Origin: Rhodoferax sp.
Lineage (GTDB): Bacteria; Pseudomonadota; Gammaproteobacteria; Burkholderiales; Burkholderiaceae_C
NCBI GenBank assembly: GCA_029865845.1
Contig: JARXAM010000067.1
Span: forward strand, 1 to 34,966
Direction: 5' to 3'
Length of the DNA: 34,966 nt
Position numbers and translations under genes: made by a program. Below the pieces are notes generated by a model. It saw only the letters and a program-made list of their open reading frames with translations. It was not told the DNA's origin and made no database searches. Below, one piece after another: positions 17,330-25,274 of this stretch (position 1 is the stretch's first letter; each line of letters opens with the position of its first letter).

Positions 17330-18924
17330 CGCAAGCGCACCGCGTCGGTGGGCGCTGGCTCTGCAATTTTGAAGGTGGACACCTGCTGGTGCAGGGAATG
17401 CGAGGTGTGCCGCAGTTGCTCGGAGGAGTGCTGCACGCGGTTGACCAACTGGATGTTGGTGGTGTTGCAGGTTTCCCAGCGCTGCACCGCGTCGAGGAGG
17501 TCTTCCACATGCTGACTTTGCGCTTGCGACCCATCGGCGATGCGGCCCACCAGTTCTTGGAGGGTATCGGCGGTGCCCACCACCTGGTCAATCACCTGGG
17601 CAATAGATTGCACTTTGGTCGTTCCGCTTTCTACCTGGTTTTGGGTGGTGAGAATCAAACCCTTGATGTCCTTGGCCGCCTCGGCAGAGCGCCCCGCCAG
17701 ACTGCGCACTTCTGCTGCCACGACCGCGAAGCCTCGCCCCTGCTCGCCTGCGCGGGCGGCCTCTACCGCCGCGTTCAGGGCCAGGATGTTGGTTTGGAAG
17801 GCAATGCCGTCGATCATGGCGATGATCTCCGTGATCTTGTGTGACGACTGTTTGACCAAGCCCATCTCATGCACCGCCGCACTCACGGAATGTCGGCTAG
17901 TCATCGTGATTTCGGACATCTCGCTGGCCATGCGCGTGGCTTGGGCTGCGGTTTCTACATGGAGGTCAATGACAGACTTCACGCCGTTGATGATGCCCAG
18001 AGTGGATTGCAGCTCCTGCGTTTGTTGTGTGGCCTGGTCTTCGAGGCCCTGGTTGTCTTGGGCAATGGACGTGGCGGTGTGGTTCAACAGGTCCGCGCTC
18101 TCGCGGATGCTGCCCACCACCCCAGAGAGCCCTTTCGATATCTCGTTAAAGGCGCACGTGACCTGGCCCACCTCATCGTCGTTGCGCACCGCGACGGCCT
18201 GCGAAAAATCTCCCGTGGCCACCACGCGCGCAGCCTCCACCGATTCCCTTAGCGGCACCAACACCGACCGGATCACCAAATACGCCAGGAGCACCGCAAC
18301 CGCTGTGGCCGCCGTGGCAATGGCAATAGACACCTGCATTTGCATCGCCTCGGTTTTGGCGACCTCGTGCTTGAGGTCGTTCAACGCTTGTATCTGCGCG
18401 GCCTGAAACCCCGCAATCAGGCTGGCAAGACCGCCCAGCTTGGGCTGCAAGCCACTCAGCAGAAGCTGGTAGGCCGCGTCTTTTTTGTCGGCTTTGATCA
18501 GGCGCGAAAACTTCACCATCTCCACCAAAATGCCCGAGCTTTGGTCTCCGATTTTTTGGGCCAGTTGGGTGGACTCTGCGGTGCCCTCTTCGGTCAACGC
18601 TTTTTGCAAACCATCCAGGCGCTCGCCCACTTGGGTGCGGCCCGCGTCGATCTTTTTGAGGCTGTCTGCCTGCGCCTCAGGCGTGGTGCTCAGCAGCGCA
18701 TCGCGTGCCAGCACATTCATGGCTGCGAGTTCGCTTTGGATGTTTTCCAAGTCCACGAGCCGGGGAATGCGGGTGTCCAGCACCGTTTCATACTTCTCCC
18801 GAACCACCTCAATGCTGCGGATGCCCATGGTGGCAACCACGATGCTGACCAAAATCATGGCCAAAAAGCTGGCGGCAAGCCTGACGGCAATGCTGCGGCG
18901 AAACAGGAAAAAGAGTCTTTGCAT
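17326..18924 (-). CDS. methyl-accepting chemotaxis protein
   Basis: 532-residue chemoreceptor. First membrane helix at about residues 12-35, then a periplasmic four-helix-bundle sensor of about 150 residues, a second helix near 195-215, a HAMP linker (VLVPLRESVEAARVVATGDF) and a signalling domain with the highly conserved hairpin IDGIAFQTNILALNAAVEAA. A C-terminal CheR-binding pentapeptide (NWETF-like) is absent. The ATG at 18924 was chosen over an earlier in-frame start at 19101, because the longer form would overlap msrQ and add a Cys-rich non-family tail. It lies four bases after msrQ, inside a redox operon. The ligand is unknown; the context suggests an oxidant, a metal or an oxidised compound. 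Confidence 0.9.
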   Translation of the reverse strand: MQRLFFLFRRSIAVRLAASFLAMILVSIVVATMGIRSIEVVREKYETVLDTRIPRLVDLENIQSELAAMNVLARDALLSTTPEAQADSLKKIDAGRTQVGERLDGLQKALTEEGTAESTQLAQKIGDQSSGILVEMVKFSRLIKADKKDAAYQLLLSGLQPKLGGLASLIAGFQAAQIQALNDLKHEVAKTEAMQMQVSIAIATAATAVAVLLAYLVIRSVLVPLRESVEAARVVATGDFSQAVAVRNDDEVGQVTCAFNEISKGLSGVVGSIRESADLLNHTATSIAQDNQGLEDQATQQTQELQSTLGIINGVKSVIDLHVETAAQATRMASEMSEITMTSRHSVSAAVHEMGLVKQSSHKITEIIAMIDGIAFQTNILALNAAVEAARAGEQGRGFAVVAAEVRSLAGRSAEAAKDIKGLILTTQNQVESGTTKVQSIAQVIDQVVGTADTLQELVGRIADGSQAQSQHVEDLLDAVQRWETCNTTNIQLVNRVQHSSEQLRHTSHSLHQQVSTFKIAEPAPTDAVRLR

Positions 18925-18928
18925 GGTG

Positions 18929-19663
18929 TTAATGCGGGTGTTGTAGTGCGCGCGGAGGTTTGCGCAGGCCCGGCAGGCGGACGCGGCTTTCGGTGCCGTC
19001 ATCTCCATCCCAGTGGGCGATAACTCCGACTTTGAGGAGCACCCGGTACAGCAACAAAGCACACAGCGCTGCGGTGTCGGGCCATGGGGTGTAGCTGCCA
19101 TGCTTGGTCAGTTGCCAAAAGTGCAGCAGCGACAAAAGGGCGATCAGGTAGACCAGCGCGTGCAAGGTGTTCCAGTGTTTGCCCAGCCGCCGCCGTAGGC
19201 TGTTGGCTGAGGTGACCGCCAGTGGCACCAAAAGCGCCCACGCTATAAACCCCGAGAGCAAAAAGGCCTTGTCCTGCAGCTCTTCCCAGCCGGCGGCCCA
19301 GTCGTAGTTGAGGTCAAAGGCCACAAAAATCCAGGCGTGCAGGCTGGCGTAGGTAAACGACCACAGGCCCAAGGGGCGGCGAAACTTGATCAGCCAGTTC
19401 CAGTCGCAAAGCCGTTTGCCCCTGCGCCATTGCGCCGCGGTGGCGACCACGGACAGCAGCCGGCGCAAGGGGGTAATGGTCAGGGTGACAGTCAGTATGA
19501 CCAGTGCACTGCGTCCCGTAACTTCTAGCAAGGTGGTCAACGGCATGCTGCCCAGTTCCCCCCGGTGCAAGGCCCACAGCAGGTAGAGGGCCGGTGTGGC
19601 ACAAGCCAGCATGATGCCGCGCTGCAACTCTGCTGCGTGGCGCTTGACCCAGAGCACGGACAT
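18929..19663 (-). CDS. msrQ: MsrQ, haem-binding membrane subunit of the periplasmic methionine sulfoxide reductase
   Basis: 244-residue cytochrome b-type membrane protein (YedZ family, ferric-reductase-like fold) with about six helices and conserved His residues (for example SLHAW, LHALVY, LLHFW). It passes quinol or flavin electrons to MsrP, which repairs oxidised Met in periplasmic proteins. Slightly longer than E. coli MsrQ because of a polar C-terminal tail. It starts 12 bases after msrP. Confidence 0.93.
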   Translation of the reverse strand: MSVLWVKRHAAELQRGIMLACATPALYLLWALHRGELGSMPLTTLLEVTGRSALVILTVTLTITPLRRLLSVVATAAQWRRGKRLCDWNWLIKFRRPLGLWSFTYASLHAWIFVAFDLNYDWAAGWEELQDKAFLLSGFIAWALLVPLAVTSANSLRRRLGKHWNTLHALVYLIALLSLLHFWQLTKHGSYTPWPDTAALCALLLYRVLLKVGVIAHWDGDDGTESRVRLPGLRKPPRALQHPH

Positions 19664-19675
19664 AGGCGCGTGTCC

Positions 19676-20593
19676 TTAGTAGAGCAGGCGCGGGTCCATA
19701 CCGCGGTACAAGTCTGCGACCCACGCCGCATAACCGTTGAACGGCAGGGTGGGGCGCTTGTGCAGTTCACCCAGCCGGTTTTCGCGTGACTGGCTCCAAC
19801 GCGGGTGCGCAACGGCAGGGTTGACGTTGCCAAAAAAGCCATATTCCGCAGGCGCAGCTTGGTTCCAGCTGGTGATGGGCGGTGTTTCGCGCAGCACGAT
19901 GCGGGTGAGTGCCTTGGGGCTTTTGAAACCGTATTTCCACGGCACGGCCATGCGCAGGGGGGCCCCATTTTGTTTGGGCAGTGGCTTGCCGTACAGGCCC
20001 GTTACCACGAAGGTGAGGGGATGCATCGCCTCGTCCATGCGCAAACCTTCGCGATAGGGCCAGACGAGCTGGGACATGCGTTGGCCAATCATCTCCCGGC
20101 TGCGGTGCAGGCTTTCGAACTCCACAAACTTGGCCCGGCTGGTGGGGCGCGCGCGGTCCAACAACTTGGACAGCGCAAAGCCCGACCAGGGCACCACCAT
20201 GGACCAGCCCTCTACACAGCGCAGGCGGTAAATGCGCTCCTCCGCGCCAAACAGCTTGTACACATCGTCTATGTCCACGGTAAGCGGCTTTTCCACTTCA
20301 CCCTCTACCGAGACCGTCCATGGGTGTGTGGTGAGCGCTTGGGCCAGCGTCTTTACCGCTTTTTTGTCGGGTGAAAACTCGTAGTAGTTGTTGTGGCCGG
20401 TGACATCCGCCTCTGCACACAACACATCGCCCGCCAGGGCGTAGTGCAGGCTGGGCGCCTCGGTGCCGTGTGCCACCGTGGCGGCCATCCCAATGGGCCA
20501 CTGCACCACGCGCTGAAGGGCCCCGCGCCGCTCGAAGAACAAGCGCTCGGGGGTCACCTCGTGCTCACGTACACCGAACCGGGCACCGTGCAT
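19676..20593 (-). CDS. msrP: MsrP, periplasmic protein-methionine-sulfoxide reductase catalytic subunit
   Basis: 305-residue molybdopterin enzyme. The Mo-coordinating cysteine is Cys126 in RLRCVEGWSMVVPW. Further MsrP signatures are EGLRMDEAMHPLTF, VPWKYGFKSPK and the C-terminal FNGYAAWVADLYRG. A twin-arginine motif (ERRGALQ, Arg22-Arg23) fits Tat export, but the hydrophobic part of the signal is short and no clear AxA cleavage site is seen. Known role: reduction of both stereoisomers of protein-bound methionine sulfoxide, mainly after hypochlorous-acid-type stress. It starts nine bases after the peroxidase gene and precedes msrQ. Confidence 0.95.
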   Translation of the reverse strand: MHGARFGVREHEVTPERLFFERRGALQRVVQWPIGMAATVAHGTEAPSLHYALAGDVLCAEADVTGHNNYYEFSPDKKAVKTLAQALTTHPWTVSVEGEVEKPLTVDIDDVYKLFGAEERIYRLRCVEGWSMVVPWSGFALSKLLDRARPTSRAKFVEFESLHRSREMIGQRMSQLVWPYREGLRMDEAMHPLTFVVTGLYGKPLPKQNGAPLRMAVPWKYGFKSPKALTRIVLRETPPITSWNQAAPAEYGFFGNVNPAVAHPRWSQSRENRLGELHKRPTLPFNGYAAWVADLYRGMDPRLLY

Positions 20594-20602
20594 GGTCAGG
20601 CC

Positions 20603-21634
20603 TTACTTGAAGGGCAGTGCCGGCACTTTCACAGGCTTGTAGGGGGAGCTGAGGGCTTCCATGAAGGCCACAAGTGCCAGCTTCTCCTCGCTGCTCAGGT
20701 TCAGGGGGTGGATGTTGGGTGACAGGTTGCTAGTTACCACGCCACCTTGGTCGTAGTGCTCCACCACGTCCATCAAGGTCTTGGCCGAGCCATCGTGAAA
20801 GTAGGGTGCTGTGTGGGCGATGTCACGCATGGTGGGCGTTTTAAAGGCACCTTTCATGGCCTTGACCGGTTTGATGGCGTAGCGACCCATGTCGGGCTCG
20901 GCATCACCCCACGAGCGCAAGCCCAGGTTGTGAAAGCCGTTGTCGGTGAAGTTGGCGCCGCTGTGGCAGGCCATGCAATTGCCTTTGCCAGCAAACACCT
21001 CGAAGCCCCGAACCTGTTGGGCCGTCATCGCTTTGGCATTGCCCTTGACCCAGCGGTCAAACGGGGAGTTTCGGCTCACGATGGTGCGCTCGAACGATGC
21101 GATGGCCTTGGACACCGTGCCCTCGTGAATGCCCTCGCCCGGATAGGCTTTTTCAAACATCGCCTGATAGCCCTCGACGCCTCGCATCCACTCGAGCAGC
21201 TTGCCGACGTCCATGTTCATCTCCACGTTCGCTTGCATGGGGCCCATGGCCTGCTCTTCCAAGGTGGCTTTGCGGCCATCCCACATCTGGATGCTGTTGT
21301 AGCCGGTGTTGATGACGGTAGGCGTGGCGCGCCCCAGCACCTGGCTTTTGGTGCCACGGGCAGTGGGCAAGCCATCGGACCAGCCCAGACCAGGGTTGTG
21401 GCAGGTGGCGCACGACATGTTGCCGTCACCCGAGAGGCGGGGGTCAAAAAACAGGGCCTGACCCAGTGCCACGCGGGCTGCGTTGGGGGCGTTGTCCGCC
21501 GGGTGCGGAACCTTGGCTGGCAGCAAAAACCCCTGCAGGCTGGGGTGGCCGGCCTTGAAGACCAGCCGTGTTTCGTCTGCGTGCGCTACGAGTGCCAAGG
21601 CAGCCAATGCCCAGGCGAGCAAAACTTTTTGCAT
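20603..21634 (-). CDS. di-haem cytochrome c peroxidase (CcpA/MauG family)
   Basis: 343-residue periplasmic protein with a signal peptide (1-19, ending AHA). Two c-type haem sites are seen: CATCH at 75-79 and CMACH at 220-224. The segment MGPMQANVEMNMD and the later TPTMRDIAHTAPYFHDGS are typical of bacterial peroxidases that reduce hydrogen peroxide with electrons from small cytochromes or cupredoxins, both of which are encoded directly upstream. MauG-like functions cannot be excluded from sequence. ATG 21634 has AAAGG seven bases upstream. Confidence 0.92.
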   Translation of the reverse strand: MQKVLLAWALAALALVAHADETRLVFKAGHPSLQGFLLPAKVPHPADNAPNAARVALGQALFFDPRLSGDGNMSCATCHNPGLGWSDGLPTARGTKSQVLGRATPTVINTGYNSIQMWDGRKATLEEQAMGPMQANVEMNMDVGKLLEWMRGVEGYQAMFEKAYPGEGIHEGTVSKAIASFERTIVSRNSPFDRWVKGNAKAMTAQQVRGFEVFAGKGNCMACHSGANFTDNGFHNLGLRSWGDAEPDMGRYAIKPVKAMKGAFKTPTMRDIAHTAPYFHDGSAKTLMDVVEHYDQGGVVTSNLSPNIHPLNLSSEEKLALVAFMEALSSPYKPVKVPALPFK

Positions 21635-21663
21635 ATGGGAACCTTTGAAGACAAAGAAGGGGA

Positions 21664-22116
21664 TTACTTGTTGACCCGTAGGGTCATCAAATAGTTGAGC
21701 GTGTCGTTGATTTGCTCATCGGTGAGCTGGTCGCCCCATGGGGGCATGCCCTTGCCGCGCCCCATGGCCTCGCCCCCTTTGCGCACGATTTGTGCAATGT
21801 AGTCTCGAGGAGCCATGGACTGCGTGAGGTTGTAGGGCCGCGGGGTGTGCAGTTTGGCCGCCCGGCCGTCCCCTTTGCCCTCGGTGCCATGGCAGAGCAC
21901 GCAGTAGTTTTGGAACGCCAGTCGGCCACGGATGACAGAGGCCTCCATCGTATCCTTGAAGTGGCGTACCACGCAGGCGTCTGTGATGACCCCGGTGCAG
22001 GTCTTCAGGGCTAGGGTCTGGTCCAGTGGTTTGAGCTCTTGCTCGGCATGGACGGCACCCATACACAGGCCCAACCATGCGGCCAACCCCAGGCCGCGCA
22101 ACAGGGGGGCGATCAT
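21664..22116 (-). CDS. periplasmic monohaem cytochrome c
   Basis: 150 residues. Signal peptide 1-24, haem site CVLCH at 72-76 and likely axial Met124 in KGMPPW. A second Cys pair (Cys40, Cys48) before the haem domain may form a disulfide. Class I cytochrome of the c551/c5-like kind. Probable electron donor or partner for the di-haem peroxidase, whose gene begins 29 bases downstream. ATG 22116 overlaps the cupredoxin stop (ATGA) and was preferred over a longer frame. Confidence 0.88.
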   Translation of the reverse strand: MIAPLLRGLGLAAWLGLCMGAVHAEQELKPLDQTLALKTCTGVITDACVVRHFKDTMEASVIRGRLAFQNYCVLCHGTEGKGDGRAAKLHTPRPYNLTQSMAPRDYIAQIVRKGGEAMGRGKGMPPWGDQLTDEQINDTLNYLMTLRVNK

Positions 22117-22430
22117 TTCTCCACCTCGATCACCATTTGCATGGAGGGGTGGATGGAGCATTCGACCTCGACCTTGCCGGCTTTGTCGAACGTTACCTTT
22201 TTGGATTGCCCCTGGGGGTAGGAGCCAAGGTCAAAGGCCTTGGTGTCCGAAAGGGAAAAGATGTTGTGGGCAAACGGATCGGAGTTGCGGAATTCCACCG
22301 TATCGCCCACCTTGACCTTGAGTGCCTTTTTGCTGAACTGCTTGTCTTTTTGGTCGATCACCACGTCGCCAGCCCAGGCTTGCGTGCCCATCAATACCGC
22401 CAACGCGCACAGAAAACATGTTTTTTTCAT
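22113..22430 (-). CDS. plastocyanin-like cupredoxin
   Basis: 105-residue periplasmic blue-copper protein. Signal peptide 1-20 (ending AWA). Type 1 copper ligands are His55 (DPFAHNIF) and Cys91, His94 and Met97 (VECSIHPSM). It resembles the small methylamine-utilisation-type plastocyanins often found beside di-haem peroxidases. Probable electron carrier for the cytochrome and peroxidase encoded next. First gene of the operon, with a strong AAAGGAGGG ribosome site before ATG 22430. Confidence 0.92.
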   Translation of the reverse strand: MKKTCFLCALAVLMGTQAWAGDVVIDQKDKQFSKKALKVKVGDTVEFRNSDPFAHNIFSLSDTKAFDLGSYPQGQSKKVTFDKAGKVEVECSIHPSMQMVIEVEK

Positions 22431-22489
22431 CGAACCCTCCTTTGTGAATAAATCAAATAGCTTAATTACATCCTTCTGATAATAAATTA

Positions 22490-22518
22490 ATTATAAATGT
22501 TAAAAACAACAAAAGCAA
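22490..22518 (-). promoter_or_regulatory. putative promoter of the cupredoxin-peroxidase-msrPQ operon
   Basis: On the minus strand a perfect TATAAT lies at 22495-22490. A weak TTGCTT (22518-22513) stands 17 bases upstream. The AT-rich setting, about 60 bases from the cupredoxin start, contrasts with the GC-rich surroundings. The weak -35 suggests activator dependence. Confidence 0.45.
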
Positions 22519-22865
22519 GCAAATACTTCTCTGCAGACGGCCACGCTCGGGCTACTTATCGACAAAATCGATCAGATTCGTTGGTCTGGTAGGAGGCTTG
22601 TCCCCCCCAAGCCTTATCGCAACCGGTGTTGCCGATGGTGTGCAATTTGTTCTATCTGGCACGAACGGTAAAGCCATGCTCGCCTAGTTGTCAACAAACA
22701 AAAGAAATGTTTTTGAAACGTATTTATTTGTTTGAAGACCGTGTTCAAGCAGCACCGGCATCGCGCACGGGCGTTGGCGTGAATCTGGGGCGCGCGTGAG
22801 GAGCTGAGGGAGTGCGCGTGGGTAGGGGAGAGAGGGAGATGGGCTGCCAGTGGCGGGCATGCCCG

Positions 22866-22895
22866 AAAAACAACGACACCCTCGCGCGGAGGGTG
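22866..22895 (-). terminator. rho-independent terminator of the NDP-sugar enzyme gene
   Basis: On the minus strand a 7-bp stem CACCCTC / GAGGGTG with a 5-base loop (22895-22877) is followed by TCGTTGTTTTT. It lies just after the gene's stop at 22908. Confidence 0.65.
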
Positions 22896-22907
22896 CCGGG
22901 CACGGGC

Positions 22908-24011
22908 TCAGGCGCGTGCGTCGCCCCAGCGCAGGCGCGATGTATCGTCGCCCGCGTACAGGGTCTCGCCATGGCGATTGACGCAGTACTGGCGCGAAAC
23001 GATCATTTCGTGAAAATGCATGTCGCTGGCAATGCGGGTGTATTCGAACAAAATTCCGCGCGTGATCCGTGCGCCTGACCGCACCACGCTGCCATGGCCT
23101 ATCCATGCAGGGCCGATGATGGTGGCACCCGGCTCAATCGTCACGCTCGATCCAATGTAGACCGGCCCTTCAATCTTGACCTGGTCCCACGCAACGCGGG
23201 TATTGAGCCCCACCCAAACCCCTGGCTTGACTTGGCGTCCGGGGATGGGCATGTTGGCAATTTCCCCTTTCAACACCCGTTGCAGCACCGTCCAGTAGTC
23301 GCTGACACGGCCAATGTCGATCCAGTGGAAGGGCCGGTTTTGCACATAAAAGGGCGACCCATCCAGCGCCAGGCGGGGAAACAGCTCTGACCCAATGTCA
23401 TACACCGTGTGGGCGGGAACTTTGTCCAACACTTCGGGCTCGAAGATGTAGATGCCGGTGCTTGCCAAGGTCGACAAGGCTTCGTCGGGTTGCGGCTTTT
23501 CCTGGAACGATTGGATGCGTCCCTGTGCGTCTGCCACCACGACACCGTAGTTTTGCACCTCATGCCGCGGCACATCCATGGCAACGACGCTGGCCAGTGC
23601 CCCTTTGGCCGCGTGCTCTTCCAGCGCGGCCGTGATGTCCAGGTCAATCAACGCATCGCCACAAATCACCAGGGTGGTTTGGTCAAAGAAACCGCTGAAG
23701 TCTTGGACACGCCGCATCGCACCCGCCGAGCCCATGGGACGGGGCAAGATGTCGCCATGGTCTCGAACGCCTTCATACGAATAGGCAATTTCCACGCCCC
23801 AGCGGCTTCCGTCACCAAAATACTGCTCGATGCGCTGGTGGTGGTAGGCCACATTGACAATGATTTCCCGCACCCCATGGCGGGCCAGGTGCTCAATCAA
23901 GTACTCCATCACCGGTTTGCCCAGTATGGGCACCATCGGCTTGGGCAGGTCTTTGGTCAGCGGGCGAACCCGTGTACCTTGCCCCGCCGCCAAAATCATT
24001 CCTTTTGCCAT
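22908..24011 (-). CDS. NDP-sugar pyrophosphorylase (mannose-1-phosphate guanylyltransferase-like)
   Basis: 367 residues. An N-terminal nucleotidyltransferase domain begins with MILAAGQGTRVRPLTKDLPK, the NTP-binding signature, and has ICGDALIDLD as the metal-binding region. After about residue 260 a left-handed beta-helix follows, built from hexapeptide-like repeats (VYIGSSVTIEPGATIIG). Such enzymes couple sugar-1-phosphate to NTP for glycan synthesis; whether the sugar is mannose, glucose or another cannot be read from sequence. GGGAG precedes ATG 24011 by about ten bases. Alone between a terminator and a 188-base gap that holds no recognisable gene. Confidence 0.9.
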   Translation of the reverse strand: MAKGMILAAGQGTRVRPLTKDLPKPMVPILGKPVMEYLIEHLARHGVREIIVNVAYHHQRIEQYFGDGSRWGVEIAYSYEGVRDHGDILPRPMGSAGAMRRVQDFSGFFDQTTLVICGDALIDLDITAALEEHAAKGALASVVAMDVPRHEVQNYGVVVADAQGRIQSFQEKPQPDEALSTLASTGIYIFEPEVLDKVPAHTVYDIGSELFPRLALDGSPFYVQNRPFHWIDIGRVSDYWTVLQRVLKGEIANMPIPGRQVKPGVWVGLNTRVAWDQVKIEGPVYIGSSVTIEPGATIIGPAWIGHGSVVRSGARITRGILFEYTRIASDMHFHEMIVSRQYCVNRHGETLYAGDDTSRLRWGDARA

Positions 24012-24199
24012 CAGTCGCTCACTCCCTACAGTGTGTATGTCAACAGCCTGTCGCAGCGCACCTGCGGTAGATCTTGCCTATCGCTGTGCGCATTCAATTG
24101 CGACTTGCGTTCGAGTGTAGTTCGGCCAAATGTCGTCTACCTAACATACCTGGGTGGGTGGTGCGACGCTTGGCAGGCGTGCGCATCGGCGCGCGCGGG

Positions 24200-25219
24200 C
24201 TATTCGGGCAGGTCCGGTGCTGCCTTGCCTTGCTGGGCAAAGCGCCCCTGCGCACGCGGGTGCACTGGGCCGGGGCTGTCCCACGGCCAGCCACCGAACT
24301 CGGTGCGGCGGTAGTCGGCAAACGCCTGGTGGATTTCTGCTTGTGTGTTCATGACAAACGGGCCGTACTGCGCCACCGGTTCGCCAATGGGGCGGGCTTG
24401 CAACACCAGCAGTTCGCTGGGGGTATCGCCGTTTTCCAGCGTGCAGGCTTGGTCGGCCGCCACCACCATCACCGATGCGCCAGGCACTGGCTCGCCTGCC
24501 ACACGCAGGCTGTCGCCCTTGAAAAAGTAGAGCACCCGCTGGGTTTGTGCGCTGTGGGCGGCAGGGAGCGTCCAGCGCGCACCGGGCTCCATGCGGATGG
24601 TGAAGATGCCCAGGTCGCTGTCAGGGGCGCTGGCCCAGGAGTCAGGTGGCGGGGGCAGGCTACGCGTGGCACCCAGTCTCCCGGCAATACAGACCACCTC
24701 GGTGCTGCGTCCGCTGGCATCGGTGGCACAGATGCGGGGGATGTTTTCGTGCCAAAACATGGTGAAGTGCGGCTCGGCCATCTTGCTTTTGGCAGGCAGG
24801 TTGACCCAAATCTGGAACAGTTCGGTGGGGTTGGGCGCCTCGGTGTGCAGTAGCGGAAACATCTCGCTGTGCACGATGCCTTTGCCCGCCGTGAGCCACT
24901 GCACATCACCGCCGCCAAACCGGGCGGTGGCACCCAGCGAATCGGCATGGTCGATGCGGCCCTGGCGCACGATGGTGACGGTTTCAAACCCACGGTGCGG
25001 GTGCGATGGAAAACCCGGCACGGATGTGCCGTGGTACATGCTCCAACCGTCCTGTGCGGAAAAGTCCTGGCCTATGGCGCGGCCCGCCAGCAGTTCGGGG
25101 GCGACGGCCATGTCCGCGTCACCCGGGGGGTAGGCGTCGTTGTGGTGCACACAAAACAAAAAGGGGTCCAGGGTCTGCCATGGAAAGCCCAAAGGGGCGA
25201 CGGAGAGCACGGTTTTCAT
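24200..25219 (-). CDS. pirin family protein
   Basis: 339-residue two-domain cupin protein. Metal ligands of the N-terminal cupin are His73, His75 (FPSHPHRGFETV), His117 and Glu119 (GIVHSE), matching pirin/YhhW. Bacterial pirins bind iron, and some have quercetinase activity; the actual substrate is unknown here. ATG 25219 (MKTVLSVAPLG) matches family starts better than 25252, which would add eleven polar residues. Divergent from the sialidase-like gene with only 55 bases between. Confidence 0.9.
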   Translation of the reverse strand: MKTVLSVAPLGFPWQTLDPFLFCVHHNDAYPPGDADMAVAPELLAGRAIGQDFSAQDGWSMYHGTSVPGFPSHPHRGFETVTIVRQGRIDHADSLGATARFGGGDVQWLTAGKGIVHSEMFPLLHTEAPNPTELFQIWVNLPAKSKMAEPHFTMFWHENIPRICATDASGRSTEVVCIAGRLGATRSLPPPPDSWASAPDSDLGIFTIRMEPGARWTLPAAHSAQTQRVLYFFKGDSLRVAGEPVPGASVMVVAADQACTLENGDTPSELLVLQARPIGEPVAQYGPFVMNTQAEIHQAFADYRRTEFGGWPWDSPGPVHPRAQGRFAQQGKAAPDLPE

Positions 25220-25274
25220 GGTGGGATTGTCTTTCTTGTTACGGGGCGTCATGGGCGGCCACTAAGATTGCAGC

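Larger units (their letters stand above)
22431..22907. other. gene-free stretch of 477 bases
   Basis: No convincing gene is seen. The left end (about 22440-22520) is AT-rich and holds the promoter of the cupredoxin operon. A perfect hairpin AGGCTTG / CAAGCCT with a C-rich loop lies at 22594-22614, and an 8-bp dyad CAAACAAA / TTTGTTTG at 22695-22702 and 22727-22734. The right end holds the terminator of the NDP-sugar enzyme gene. A 30-codon frame at 22707-22799 has no ribosome site. Confidence 0.6.

Noticed and set aside
22707-22799. 30-codon frame (starts MFLKRIYLFED) in the gene-free region
   Set aside because: No ribosome binding site, no coupling to a neighbour and no family resemblance.
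22684-23106. 140-codon minus-strand frame
   Set aside because: It overlaps the C-terminal beta-helix part of the NDP-sugar enzyme and its terminator, and has low-complexity Arg/Pro/Ser composition.
24038-24043. Perfect TTGACA on the minus strand before the NDP-sugar enzyme gene
   Set aside because: It is only about 27 bases from the start codon, and the -10 position would fall past the ribosome site (GAGCGA), with no TATAAT-like match.
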